Assembly: GCF_963668385.1 (NCBI RefSeq)
Contig: NZ_OY764327.1
Location: forward strand, 248,001-312,000
From: an uncultured Carboxylicivirga sp.
GTDB taxonomy: Bacteria; Bacteroidota; Bacteroidia; Bacteroidales; Marinilabiliaceae
DNA: 64,000 nucleotides
Direction: 5' to 3'
The notes under the pieces are model-generated. The model was not told the origin of the DNA. It was given only the letters and a program-made list of their open reading frames with translations, and ran no database searches. Positions 35,300 through 47,200 of the stretch are shown piece after piece. Each line of letters starts with the position of its first letter. Within the stretch, counting starts at the first letter, position 1. Position numbers and translations under genes: made by a program.

Positions 35300-38224
35300 T
35301 TAGAAGCTAAGATCAATACCGAATGTAAAGGTTCGTACATGCGGATACATGTTAGCTTCTGATGCTCCAAAAAATTCAGGATCAAAGCCTGAGTATTTAG
35401 TAAAAGTCAAAAGGTTTTGACCTTGAGCATACACTCTGCACCCTGTGAATAAGTTTGTTTTCCCGACTAATTCTGGATTGAAACGGTAACTTAATGTTAA
35501 GTTTTTCAAACGCATAAATGAAGCGTCTTCCAACAAACGAGTGTCCATTTGGTTATCTTGATACTTCGGATGAGGATTAGCTGATACATCACCTGGTTTT
35601 TGCCAGAAATCCAACATATCGGCACTTTGGTTATAAGTAGAAAACATACCATTACTATCGGTGAAATAACGAGTGTTATTAATCATCCATTTATCGGCCA
35701 TCCAGGTAAAGAATGCTGATAATTCAAGGTTTTTGTACGAGAATGAGGTTGTAAAACCTCCACTCCACGGGGCCAAAAAGCTTTTGCCTTCGTGCACTAC
35801 ACGGTGCGCATCTGAATATTCTTCGGTTACCTCACCATCGGCTGTGTACCACATTCCTTTACCATTGGTTGAGTTTACACCAGCCCATTCAGCCAGGTAA
35901 AATGTTCCGAATGATCGATCTACTTCGATAATGGTGCTCACATTATCAATCTCGTTAATATCTCCGTAAAGTTTAGTTACCCTGTTACGGTTATAAGCCA
36001 CATTAGCATTTACTGTAAAACCAAAATCTTTTGTGCGAATAACATCGGCTTCAAATTCAAACTCAATACCACTGTTATTCATTTCGCCAATATTTTCCAT
36101 ACGTCCGCTGATACCGGAAGTAAGTGAGGTTGGTACGAAATACAACATATCTTTGGTTGTTTCGCTATACAATTCCACTTTAGCACGGTAACGACGTAGG
36201 AATGCCAGATCAATAGCCACATTGGTTTTCAGCTTTTTCTCCCAGGTCAGATCCTCATTTGCATACTGGTAGAATATTGCACCACTGTTGTTCATATAGG
36301 TATCGTATCCCCACAATGCCAAATGCTCGTAGTTACCAATATTAGCGTTACCTGTAGTACCAATACTACCGCGTAATTTCAATTGATCGATCCAGTGAAT
36401 ATCTTTGATAAATTCTTCTTCCTGCATGTTCCATCCTGCACCGGCACTCCAGAAAGTACCCCAACGGTTGTTTGCTCCAAAACGTGATGATCCATCCTGA
36501 CGAACACTAAAATCAACCAAATACTTATAGTTGTAGTTATAGTTTACATTGGTAAAGAACGAAGCGAAAGTATAATCTTCAAACCCTCCATTCCAACTAT
36601 CAATTTCGGCTGCGCTACCCAGGTTACCCACTTTATCGCTTGGTAGCGAACGGGCTGCCACACCAAAGTTTTCGAAGTTATTAATTACTATTTCCTGACC
36701 ACCTAACAAATTAAAGTTATGCTTTTCATCTATCGAGAAATTGTAATTTAAGGTATTGGTTGGCGTAAATCGGAAATTACGACGGAAGGCACGCGATGTT
36801 AAACCACCATAAGGTTGACCCCATTCTGAATCAGGATGAAGATAACTATGCGCTGTATAATCGTAAAAATCAAAACCTAAGTTAGTTTTGAAAACAAGTT
36901 TAGGTGCTAACTCGGCTTGCATATAAGCACTACCAACAATTTTTACTGTATTGGTACTATTCTCGTTTAGCATTACCTGCTCAATAGGATTAGCAAACGG
37001 ATAGTTAGTGCTGTTATAGCTTCCATCAGCATTACGAGGTTCCAAATACGGCAGTAACAAACGCGACGCAAAAATAGGGTTGTATACATTGGTTGCAGCA
37101 CCGGCATCGCTATCGGGCGAAACTGTTAAGTTATTTTGCTCATAGCCAATGGTAAGGTTGGTACCAAAAGTAACTCTATCCGAAACCTTTGTTTCTAAGT
37201 TAATACGCGTGTTGTATCGCTCAAAATCTGATCGGTACTGAATACCGTCCTGATAGTAGTAACTTCCTGACACATAAAATACCGTACGATCGTTACCTCC
37301 ACTAAATGAAATCTCGTGCGACTGTGTCATTGCATTTTTTAATACTTCGTCCAGCCAATTGGTATCGGTACGCATTAATACCATTTTCTCTTGTGGGGTA
37401 TATGATTTTAACCCAATGGCCTCTTCATACCAAATACGCTCTTCGGTATTCATCATATTAAAGTTATCGCGTGCAATTTGGTTATATCCATACTGACCAC
37501 GATACTGAACTTTCATCATGCCGGCCTGGCCTTTTTTAGTGGTAATTACAATTACCCCGTTACTCGCCCTACTACCATAAAGTGATGTGGCTGTAGCATC
37601 TTTCAGGATGGTTACATTCTCAATATCATTTTGATTTAATGAACTAAACTGTCCACTTGTAATAGGTACACCATCCATAATGTATAATGGTTCGCTACCT
37701 GCATTAATCGAACTCATACCTCGGATACGCACTGTAGAACCCGCTCCCGGACGACCCGATGAGCCAACCGAAACAACACCTGCAGCACGACCTTGTAAGG
37801 CCTGATCGAAACTGGCCACCGGAACTTGCTCCAATGCCTCAGCACTTACTACTTCAGCCGAACCGGTATAAGTTCCTTTCTTTTGAATACCATAACCGGT
37901 TACCACAATTTCGTCGATGGTTTCGGAATCATCCTGCAGTTGAATGTCGATAACTTCCTGACCAGAGTACGCAACTTCCTGTGTTTTGTATCCGATAAAA
38001 GAATATACCAATGTTTCGGTATCAGCCGGAACCTGAAGGTTATAAGCACCTTCAAAATTTGTTACGGTTCCCACTGTAGTACCTTTCACTACTACGGTTA
38101 CTCCTATCATGGGTTCTCCATCTGCTATATCTGTAATGGTTCCTGTAAGCACATTGTTTTGAGCCCATACAGAACCGGATGAAATAAAGAAAACCAGGAG
38201 CAAATAATTAAATAATTGCCTCAT
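35300..38224 (-). CDS. susC: SusC/RagA TonB-linked outer-membrane transporter
   Basis: A 974-residue TonB-dependent receptor of the SusC class. After a signal peptide (about 1-21) comes a carboxypeptidase-regulatory-like domain (LTGTITDIADGEPMIGVTVV). The TonB-box region DEIVVTGYG follows, then the plug (ALQGRAAGVVSVGSSGRPG; VRIRGMSSINAGSEPLYIMDGVP) and a long beta-barrel ending in TFGIDLSF with a C-terminal aromatic residue. It forms the uptake complex with the SusD protein encoded next. It is preceded in the operon by a small lipoprotein gene, 58 bases upstream. Ligand unknown. Confidence 0.95.
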   Translation of the reverse strand: MRQLFNYLLLVFFISSGSVWAQNNVLTGTITDIADGEPMIGVTVVVKGTTVGTVTNFEGAYNLQVPADTETLVYSFIGYKTQEVAYSGQEVIDIQLQDDSETIDEIVVTGYGIQKKGTYTGSAEVVSAEALEQVPVASFDQALQGRAAGVVSVGSSGRPGAGSTVRIRGMSSINAGSEPLYIMDGVPITSGQFSSLNQNDIENVTILKDATATSLYGSRASNGVIVITTKKGQAGMMKVQYRGQYGYNQIARDNFNMMNTEERIWYEEAIGLKSYTPQEKMVLMRTDTNWLDEVLKNAMTQSHEISFSGGNDRTVFYVSGSYYYQDGIQYRSDFERYNTRINLETKVSDRVTFGTNLTIGYEQNNLTVSPDSDAGAATNVYNPIFASRLLLPYLEPRNADGSYNSTNYPFANPIEQVMLNENSTNTVKIVGSAYMQAELAPKLVFKTNLGFDFYDYTAHSYLHPDSEWGQPYGGLTSRAFRRNFRFTPTNTLNYNFSIDEKHNFNLLGGQEIVINNFENFGVAARSLPSDKVGNLGSAAEIDSWNGGFEDYTFASFFTNVNYNYNYKYLVDFSVRQDGSSRFGANNRWGTFWSAGAGWNMQEEEFIKDIHWIDQLKLRGSIGTTGNANIGNYEHLALWGYDTYMNNSGAIFYQYANEDLTWEKKLKTNVAIDLAFLRRYRAKVELYSETTKDMLYFVPTSLTSGISGRMENIGEMNNSGIEFEFEADVIRTKDFGFTVNANVAYNRNRVTKLYGDINEIDNVSTIIEVDRSFGTFYLAEWAGVNSTNGKGMWYTADGEVTEEYSDAHRVVHEGKSFLAPWSGGFTTSFSYKNLELSAFFTWMADKWMINNTRYFTDSNGMFSTYNQSADMLDFWQKPGDVSANPHPKYQDNQMDTRLLEDASFMRLKNLTLSYRFNPELVGKTNLFTGCRVYAQGQNLLTFTKYSGFDPEFFGASEANMYPHVRTFTFGIDLSF

Positions 38225-38282
38225 TATTATGTAGTTTTTGATTTTTCAGTTTAAATAACCAATCGAATGATTGATTGAATGC

Positions 38283-38714
38283 TTATTGAATATATATTGG
38301 AATCTCTGTTTGACTATAATTCAAACTTTGATCTGAAGTGACAATAACAAGTTTATACTCCCCGGACATAATGTTCAAGGGGATGGTTGGTTCAAACAGA
38401 TATTTATTTTCTAACTTATCTTCTTTACCTGATAATGGAAAGATATGGTCATCAGGCTTCCAGGGACTATCCCATCCCTTAGCGTTTTTTGATTGTTGAG
38501 GAGTTAGATAAACAGCACATTCTTTCAAAGCTGTATCATCGGTAAATACAGCATTTAAGTATAAGGTATTACCCCTGTAGTATTTTGTATTAGCTACAGG
38601 TGCTGTAATAAATGCTTCCGGTGCTGTAGTATCAGCAATGTCTTCTTTTCCACATGCTTCTAACAACAGCAGGCCCATTGCCAACACTATTAAATTTCTT
38701 AGCACTTTTAACAT
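38283..38714 (-). CDS. Small lipoprotein, DUF4625-like
   Basis: A 143-residue lipoprotein (signal ends LLLLEACGKED, lipobox Cys about 21). The mature part looks like one Ig-like beta domain (PEAFITAPVANTKYYRGNTLYLNAVFTDDTALKECAVYLTP ... GEYKLVIVTSDQSLNYS), as in DUF4625 proteins. It is first in the SusC/SusD operon. It is probably a cell-surface accessory that aids capture of the operon's ligand, by analogy with other SusCD loci. The family name is tentative. Confidence 0.7.
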   Translation of the reverse strand: MLKVLRNLIVLAMGLLLLEACGKEDIADTTAPEAFITAPVANTKYYRGNTLYLNAVFTDDTALKECAVYLTPQQSKNAKGWDSPWKPDDHIFPLSGKEDKLENKYLFEPTIPLNIMSGEYKLVIVTSDQSLNYSQTEIPIYIQ

Positions 38715-39039
38715 TTTATGTTGTTTTTATTTGTTCAATATTGAGCTGACCAATATTATACCTGTTCTATCTTTTCCTATTCTACTTCCGCTCAAGCCGC
38801 GGAGGCTTTTGGCTTCGCCGATTTTCAATTCATTTCTGGTCTTAACACAAGAAACGAAACAAAGAAAGTCAAGGCTGCATTAGAGATGTTTTATGCTTTT
38901 TGTATTCCTTAAGTGCGGCCGGGTGATCTTCGAACAAGTTCTCAGCTTCCCGGTCTTACTAAAGCTATACTTCAAATCATTAATCATCTCTACTGAGGCC
39001 GAAAAGGCACAATAAAATCAATCTCTTTACGACTTTAAT

Positions 39040-39136
39040 CATAGATGATATTGTAAGAATTCACCTAAAAACATTGGATTTAGTTGGTTGATGAGTAAAG
39101 CCTCCGCTTTTACACGGAGAACTTTGTTTCTTTAAT
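39040..39136 (+). ncRNA. Possible fourth copy of the small RNA cassette
   Basis: This copy shares GATATTGTAAGAATTCA, then the core TTGGATTTAGTTGGTTGATG (39074-39093), with the three copies at 17-19 kb, but it has a different terminator-like stem (CTCCG / CGGAG) followed by a T-rich tail. Because the stem sequence has changed while position and core are kept, it may be a diverged paralogue. The rest of the gap 38715-39223 contains a GC-richer segment near 38800 (CCGCGGAGGC, GGCTTCGCC) and no gene. Confidence 0.45.
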
Positions 39137-39160
39137 AACTCTTGCGAGCTTAGTATCCTT

Positions 39161-39193
39161 AAAAACCAATAGCTTCCAGCCATTAGCTGTTGG
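39161..39193 (-). terminator. Terminator of the type IX secreted protein operon
   Basis: On the minus strand the stem CCAACAGCT / AGCTATTGG, with one G-T pair, is followed by five T. It lies about 30 bases after the stop of the 649-residue protein gene. Confidence 0.6.
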
Positions 39194-39223
39194 CCATTCT
39201 CATAGCACTTAATTTGCTACTTA

Positions 39224-41173
39224 CTAGTTCTTGGTAATTTTAATAGTTTCAACTGCTCCTGTTTCGTCAGTTAATACTAAAATGTAAATACCATTATTCA
39301 AACGACTTAATTCTAATGTTTGAATATCATTACCTAGTTCAGTCAGTAACATACTTCCGGCAACGTTATAAATCTGAGCCTTAACAATTGTCTTATCCGA
39401 CTGAATATTAATTAATCCGTCAGTTGGGTTTGGATAAACAGTTGTTTCTACAGTCTCAAAATCAGGAATATTAGTAGCCTCATCTGCTTCTAACACTAAT
39501 GTTTCATATGAATCACCCTGCATTAAAAACAGGCTACCCGTTTTGGTATGATACCCCACAGCACTCAAAGTATAATTATACCAGGTAGCGGGTATTTGTT
39601 CGGCAATAGTTTGACCATTTTCGTCAGTTTGTAATTCAAATACATCCAAATTTGTTTCAAGAGTTAGCGTTGCATTAGCAATTGTATTTGTTGTCTCACT
39701 ATCTTCAATTGTAAAATTGACGGTACTTAGTTTAAATTCACCATCTTCAGCAACATTGTGTTTGAATATATTCATTTCAGAACCGTCACCAGTTTCTTCA
39801 AACACAAATAGTTCGTTTCCGTTTGAAAGTAAATTGGTTACTTTACCCCAGGTGTAGAATCCGTTATCAGGACCTCTGAAAAGCATATAACCCGATTCGG
39901 CATATCCTTGAGTAACTTCAACAACTCCCATATTATCAGCTTCATTCCAATAGGCAAAAGCAATACCCCCTTCTACAGCTGTCATGCCTCTGAATTCGCT
40001 ATCTGTAAACTCTTTTATTAAAACTGGTTCAGGATTGTTATCATTTGCCGAAATAGCATAAATACCCTGAACATATTCTAACGAGTAAGCAGTAAAATAC
40101 AATTTATCTCCACTTATCAATAGATTTGCAGCCTCATCATCGGTAGTTGGAAGCGTAACATCAATGGCATGAACCGTGTTATCATCCAGATTGATGTAGC
40201 CCACTTTTCGGATTAATAGTTTATCTGAACCCGCATTAAAAGGATCGACAATAGTAAACACTTTATTACCGAACTCAATTAACTCTTCTTCCCAAAAATG
40301 ACCTCCCGATAGAGTTGAAACATTATTTACATTTTCTACCGGATAAAAGTTAATGGCGCCACTCAAGGGGTTTTCGCCCAACACCACCTCATCTTTTACA
40401 TAGTAACCTTTGTCATTAATATATACATCAGCCCAGGTATTACCCATGGCCTGAGGATCGAGCACATTCACAATTTCACTTCCTCTAACAGGATCTACCT
40501 CTATTTTAAACAAACCGTTTGGAAAGCCAATTCCGGATACAGTAGCCGCAAAATAAACAGCACCATCCATTTCATAACTTTTAAATATGCCATCTTTATG
40601 CAATCCATTTAACATTACGGGCTTATAACCTGTGCCTCCGCTGTTAATATTCCATGTACCGCCATCGGTTCCATCCGTTTCGTATACGAATGCTTCTTCG
40701 CCATTAATTTGATTATAAGAACCTCTTCCAATGTAGAAGAAAACATCCTGATTATTAACCTGACTTCTAACAACATTAGTTAATCCAGGATGATCGCCAT
40801 GCCCGAAATTTAACAACAATGAAGAGCTACCGGAATTATTAACACGTAATTCAACACCTAAAAGATTATCATCACTTTCTCCATAATAAAAAGCGCGCGA
40901 GCTACCTGACCATGCCGAAAGATTAGAAACGGTACCGTTTACAAGGCGCTCTGACTCGCTAAAATCCGTACCATCTAGTGAGTACTCAATAATATCATTT
41001 GATGCATCGTCTACAATATATATAATCCCTGCACCATATGGCTTAATATCTTTTACTGTTCCGTTAAAAGTATGCACCAGGTCACAATTTTGCGTTGGAA
41101 TAACTTGTCCCTGAGCTGCAATAGGTTGAAGGCCAAATGCGAAAGTAAATAAGAAGAATAAAAGTTTATTCAT
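39224..41173 (-). CDS. Type IX-secreted protein with C-terminal sorting domain
   Basis: A 649-residue exported protein. The signal peptide is about 1-20 (ending LQPIAAQ). The body (about 25-480) has repeated strand-rich segments with tryptophans and glycines, consistent with a beta-propeller (e.g. LSAWSGSSRAFYYGESDDN; GGHFWEEELIEFGNK). Then a carboxypeptidase-regulatory-like segment (ATLTLETNLDVFELQTDENGQTI) precedes the type A sorting domain at about 575-649 (VYPNPTDGLINIQSD ... LNNGIYILVLTDETG). It is therefore predicted to cross the outer membrane by the type IX system and stay on the surface. It is 62 bases downstream of the large protease gene, likely co-transcribed. Confidence 0.8.
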   Translation of the reverse strand: MNKLLFFLFTFAFGLQPIAAQGQVIPTQNCDLVHTFNGTVKDIKPYGAGIIYIVDDASNDIIEYSLDGTDFSESERLVNGTVSNLSAWSGSSRAFYYGESDDNLLGVELRVNNSGSSSLLLNFGHGDHPGLTNVVRSQVNNQDVFFYIGRGSYNQINGEEAFVYETDGTDGGTWNINSGGTGYKPVMLNGLHKDGIFKSYEMDGAVYFAATVSGIGFPNGLFKIEVDPVRGSEIVNVLDPQAMGNTWADVYINDKGYYVKDEVVLGENPLSGAINFYPVENVNNVSTLSGGHFWEEELIEFGNKVFTIVDPFNAGSDKLLIRKVGYINLDDNTVHAIDVTLPTTDDEAANLLISGDKLYFTAYSLEYVQGIYAISANDNNPEPVLIKEFTDSEFRGMTAVEGGIAFAYWNEADNMGVVEVTQGYAESGYMLFRGPDNGFYTWGKVTNLLSNGNELFVFEETGDGSEMNIFKHNVAEDGEFKLSTVNFTIEDSETTNTIANATLTLETNLDVFELQTDENGQTIAEQIPATWYNYTLSAVGYHTKTGSLFLMQGDSYETLVLEADEATNIPDFETVETTVYPNPTDGLINIQSDKTIVKAQIYNVAGSMLLTELGNDIQTLELSRLNNGIYILVLTDETGAVETIKITKN

Positions 41174-41235
41174 AATTACATTTTATAAGTTTATAAATCA
41201 GCTTTCCTGCGATGAGTGCAGGAAAGCTTTATATT

Positions 41236-44200
41236 TTATTGTTTTGTGAATTTTTTAATGGCAACTCCCTGATCGGTATAGATCTTTAAAATATATATTC
41301 CCGACATCAGGTTTGTAACTGAGATCTGCTCATGACTACCATGTAACAAATTCCCATTTTTAAGAACTGATCCGCTGGCATCAATTATATCATATCTCTC
41401 GGCATTGATACCCTGATAATCGAGGTATAAAACATCCTGAACCGGATTTGGATACATTCTTATGGTCGATTCCCAATTATCATCAATACCCACTCGATAT
41501 TCAACAAACACATCAAAAGCTGTTTCCAAGGTTGCTCCGTGTTCATCAGTGGCTTCAATACTTACTTCTGAATATCCAAGGGCTTGAGGAATGAATACAA
41601 CTGTTTCTCCTGTTTGAAAAACATCCATTACCTCAGGATTAGAGTAATTTACATCAAATTCAATATCATCTCCATCCGGATCTATAATATAATCTGTAAG
41701 CTGTATTACGTAACCATCTTCGTTTTGCAGATCAAACTTTTGAGTTCCGATTATTATCTCTTCTACTGGTGCACGGTTTACATTATTAACAGTAATATTA
41801 ATAGTACATTCCGTTTGATTACCCCAGGAGTCGATACCTGAAATAACAACATCATAATTACCAGCTCCATCATAGTCGGGTTCAAAAACAATGGATACCT
41901 GGTCGCCATCAATCTCACATGTTAAGTACTTAACTTCTTCTTTTAACGATAAAGTAAAATTATCTCCTTCTTCATCGTATGCTCTGAAGGTATATTCTAA
42001 TACTTCCATCTCATCAATAGTAAAGTTAACTTCACTACCATCTTCGTATTGAGGACCTTTATTACGTGTTAAGCTAATAGGCAACTCTGCTCTTTCAGTA
42101 TATGGATCGTTGGTTCTGAAAACAACAGCTCCGGTATTAACTCCTTGTCCTGCGTAAACAGAATTAAAGTTAACCGTAAAACTTTGTTCAGCTCCGGGCG
42201 ATAGTTCACCCACTTTTTCGTCATCGGAACTTGCCCATACAGCGTCACCCAATTCCATCTCTGCTGCTTTCATCATCCATGCCATGGTACCATACCCTTG
42301 CGATACGGCATCATAAAAAGTTTGACCATCACCAAAGTAAAAACGATCAAGACGAGATGTTTGTACTTGGGCTGTACCCAGCGGAAATGTTACATCTTCG
42401 CTAAACTTAAACATCACATAAAACTTCTCGTATGGAAAGAAGAATGTTGACTGATCGAGTTCAATAGTAACATACTCTCCTTTTGAAGAAGCTGTCTCGG
42501 CCGTATGCTTGTAATCAGTTACTGCCAGAACTTCGGTTTTATAAAAATCGTCGCTACCACCTCTAATGATTACTTGAATATCAGACTCAAGAATTTCGCC
42601 CCAGGCATACCACACCATTACATGTGATAAATTAAATCCTGTACTAGGAGCTTCAAAAGCTGTGGCGGCATAAAACTCGTAACTTCCACCAAAACCAACA
42701 GCACTGGTTGATGTTTCATCGTTTTCGTGCTCAAGTATATTATTAAAATCGTCCCAATCAATATCAGAGTCATCAAATGCAGCTGACGAATAATCGATAG
42801 AATTATTAACCTGTAAAGCGGCTCCCGCATTGTAAGCACTATAACCTTGCGAATAAGTTTGTGCTAAAAAGTTATTTTCAACTTGTTGACGATACAATAC
42901 AAACTCCATATGATATTCTAAGTCAACCGGCCCATCGTTTGAAATGGTAAACTGTTTACTATCTGTTTCATTGGCCGTATTAGCATACACATGCAGTCCT
43001 TCTGAATGAATATTGATACGAGGAGGCATAGTAAAATGAGCATCAACAGGCAATCTTATTTCACCTTCTTCAGTATCACAAATGATCAACAATGTATCGG
43101 CAATAATACCTTGTTCTAAAGGAGTAACTCTTAACATAAAGACTTCCTTTTCATTAGGATAAAGAGTATGGTTGATACGCGAACGTGAGATATCTATCCA
43201 ACCGTCTTCTGAATTACCATTACCAAATTTATCATCATCCCCCATTATTGAATAGGTTGCAAAACCATTTTGCATTGCCAGATTACGTATAAACAGAGCT
43301 CTACTACCCTCATTACTAATGGTAAATTCATATTCATATCGTTTATAAGGAGATTGATAATCCTCGCCATCGTAATCAACTATATATACATCACCTAAAT
43401 CTAATGTATCTTCAATCACAATATTGTCTATACCAAGTACTCTAAAATCAACCGGTATAGAAAAGGATGGATTATCGGGTGTATTGTTTTCAAATACAAT
43501 TTGATCCTGGTATTCTCCGCCATATATTGAACGCGCATTCAGATAGACATCAAAATCCATTGAACCATTTGATTTAACTGTATATGTCTCTTTAGGAATG
43601 AATGTTACTATTGTTTTATCTTTGATTACACCATTGGTACGAGCCGAAACCTGAATTCCTTTTTTACCGTCATGATTTTCAATACCTATTAAAGTACTTT
43701 CCAATAATAAATGTACAGTTGAAGGATCATCAATTTCATACATAAACTTGATTAATCCATTACGAAACATCCAAATTTCAGTAGATATAGGTTTTCCCCC
43801 TCCAAAGGAGGCAATATCCTGAAACCTTACAACAAATTTATCTTCATACCCTTTGCAATATACACCTGTTAGAGGGTAATCCTCAGGGTTTGACAAGCCA
43901 TTAAATCCAAAGACGGGTGCCAAAAAGCCTTGTAATCCATTTTCGTTAGGAATATAGTAATCCGGCCCGTTTATCATGGCATCCTGCCCCCCTATGGTTG
44001 TAATAACACCATTTTGACCTATAAATAAGGTATCGGCATCTACACCATAATAATTTACTGGATATGGCAACGGTACACCTACCCAATAAGCTTCTTCATC
44101 AAATGGATCTTCAGGCATTTCTAGTTTTTCGCCTGAAATAATAACATCGCTGGGATTATATAAATGGTCTGCATCATATTCAACGGTATAGGCATAATCG

Positions 44201-47200
44201 AAACCTTCAGGATAACTATCTTGCCCTGCAGGTAACACATTCATCCATTCATTACCCGATGGAGATACTTCCATATCGCTTAATCCGCTGTTTGAGATGG
44301 AGACCTGTACCGTTTTTGTTTCACCAAAAGATAAAGTTTCTTCGATTCTATCTTTACCTGAACCTATTTCAGGGGCATATATCACGTTGCATTTAACATC
44401 CAGCTCGAATTTATTACCCAATGTATCGGTAAATACAACCACGTCATTAAGCTCACCTAAATCTTTAGCATTAACTGATACTATATAATCAGAGTACATA
44501 TTAGGACGTAAAGCTACAGGCATGTAACCCGATACTTCAAATAGTTCATTTTTAGTTGTTACAGATGTTAAAAAGCCAATGGCCTTACCATCATTACCTA
44601 TGGTTAGTTTATAATCGTAAACGCCACCCTGAAACACATCACCAAAGTTTACTTCGTCAACATTAGATGTATAGTTTACTTCGCCACCACTTTCAATATC
44701 CATTTTAATTGAATAAGATAAAGTGGTATTAATAGGATCATTAGTAATAACATTAATATTTTCCTCAAAATCTCCTACATATAGTCCATCAGTATCAAAC
44801 TCGTAATCTAAGCGTATAGAATCTCCTACCTGAACAAGTCCGTATGGATTCGTTAGTGAAGTAACAACACCATATCCCGGATTTTTAAAGTATATTTTAT
44901 GTCCGGTGGTAGGAACTATATTATAAATACGTGGTTCATCTTCTTCTGTACCAAATCCATTCAGCACCAAAGCATCTTCAATCGTTTGATCTTCGATCAT
45001 TATTAATGTTGTAGATCGGTTAAAGCCAATCCGCTCGTCATTAATAACACCACCTAAATCTTTATATAAGAAATCAATATCTCCATCCTGATGGAGTATG
45101 ATCTGAAATGTAATCGGTTCATCTAACCAACCAATACCTGAATTACTATTGGTATCCCATATATAACTTCCATGTACAACCCCTTCATATTGTAAAACAA
45201 ATTTATCAGGATAGGACTGGTAAAATATTTGTCCTCCAATATTTAAATCGAAAGGCATACCCCAGGCACTAATTAATTTGTGCGATTGCGTAGGATTGTT
45301 GTATCCTGCAGGTTTGGCATTAAACCAACCATTATTACTTAGGGCAATAGCTCCTTGGTTTGTTATGTAACAAGTATCGTAAGTGTTACCAAAATATGGA
45401 AAAGCAAAACCAATGAGTGCCTCTTTGTATACCACACTTCCGTCTAAACGGAACGCATCGGTAATTTCTTTTCCAGAGGTAGAAATATCGTTCCACTCAA
45501 AAGCGAAGTCTTCACCGATTTCAGGTTCAATTCGTCCTCCGGCATAACCAAAACGATGAATCATACCGCCATCATAATCAGGCATATTACTTCCATCTGC
45601 AAACTTAGGTACGTAATAACGTAAAGGATAGTCACCATCATTACGTAAGTAAAAATGATCCCTTACAATGGTATCAAGATCTAATTCAGAATATTCTTTA
45701 TAGGTAGGACTTAAAACTGCTTTAGCAGGTTTTGAGGCCACTCCAAATAATGTAAATTTATAGGTACCTCCATTCTTCTCTGTTAATGTTACTGTTGCAT
45801 TTGATGGTCCTTCTTTTACCGGAGTATATCTTAAATCAATTTTGAAGGCTCGTTGTGCCTGTATGGTACTTGTCATTTCACCAATAAGAGTAAACTCTTC
45901 GTTGGAAATACTAATATCAATGGCACCACCATTATCAAATGCACCCAGGCCAACATTATGTATTACTATTGATTCGGTAGAATATTCGCCAATAAATACA
46001 TTACCAAACTCAAGTAAATCATCACTCTCTAGTTTATAAGTATGTCCATCTACTTTAAAATCAAGATCGACATTCTTCCAGTATTCATCATAGCCTTCAC
46101 CAAATATTTGCAATTGTGCATCGTATTCACCATTAATTAATTCATGGCCATTAACGGTTAAATCTATTTCTTTCGATTCTCCGGCGGCTAATAAGCCACT
46201 ACTCTCTGAAAGTTTAATGTACTCGCCCAATGGCTCTAAAGCGCTAATTGCAATAACATTAAAAACCTTTAACTCATCATCATAAACATCTTTTAGTACT
46301 TTCCATGTATTTCCAAAATCGGTACTAAAGTAACAATAGTCCGATGTGGAAGTATCCTCTGCATCGGATGCTAACACAGGATATTGATATCCAGGTCCTA
46401 TATGGTAAACGATAAAGAAACCATCGCCTTGATTAAAATGCATTTGTTTTAAAAAGAATACCTCTTCAAAGGTAACTCCATCGTGCTGCACATAATACAC
46501 TTGAGAGTGTAAGAGTTTAGCTGTAGTAATATCATGTCCCTGATACACTTCAATGTGCATTGAATCCGTTGGTATATTCTCGAAATAAACACCTATTTCA
46601 GCACCCGTTAAGTTAAACCCTTCCTCATCTGTTACCTTGAAATAGGTAGCTGTACTATTCGGACTGGTTCGTTCCTGATCACCCAATCTAATCATGGAAG
46701 TCTCCATAACATCCACGTCGAAGTAATAAATATAATTTTCGGATGGAACCTGCTCGAAAGGAGTAATACTACCTTCATTTACACTTTGGGTTTTAACTAC
46801 TCCCGAACGTGTTCCATTATTATGGAATTGATAGTTGGATTTAAACGGCGTGGTGTTATACGTGTCAACATTTTTTATATGACGTGGTACAATATTCCAC
46901 TTTAATATTCCGTCACCCTTATTGAACATAGTAAAAGACTGATGAGAGGCAGAATCGCTTCTTACATCAATACCGAACTCAATCAATTCTTTGTCGAGTT
47001 CTATTATTGGGCCATTATTAGTACTAACACTTATTAAATCAGACAATTCAGCCTCATTTCCCCAACGATCAACACCCGAAACAGCTATGTAATAGGTTGT
47101 ATTGCGCTCTAAACCGTTTAAGTCATACACAAATTCTTCACCAGCTCGTAAAGACGAACCTACTCTTTTACGCTCAGCATTGTTTATAGTAGCTGTATCA

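Noticed and set aside
38800-38950. GC-richer segment with short inverted repeats as a possible insertion element
   Set aside because: No transposase frame, no clear terminal inverted repeats and no target duplication were seen.
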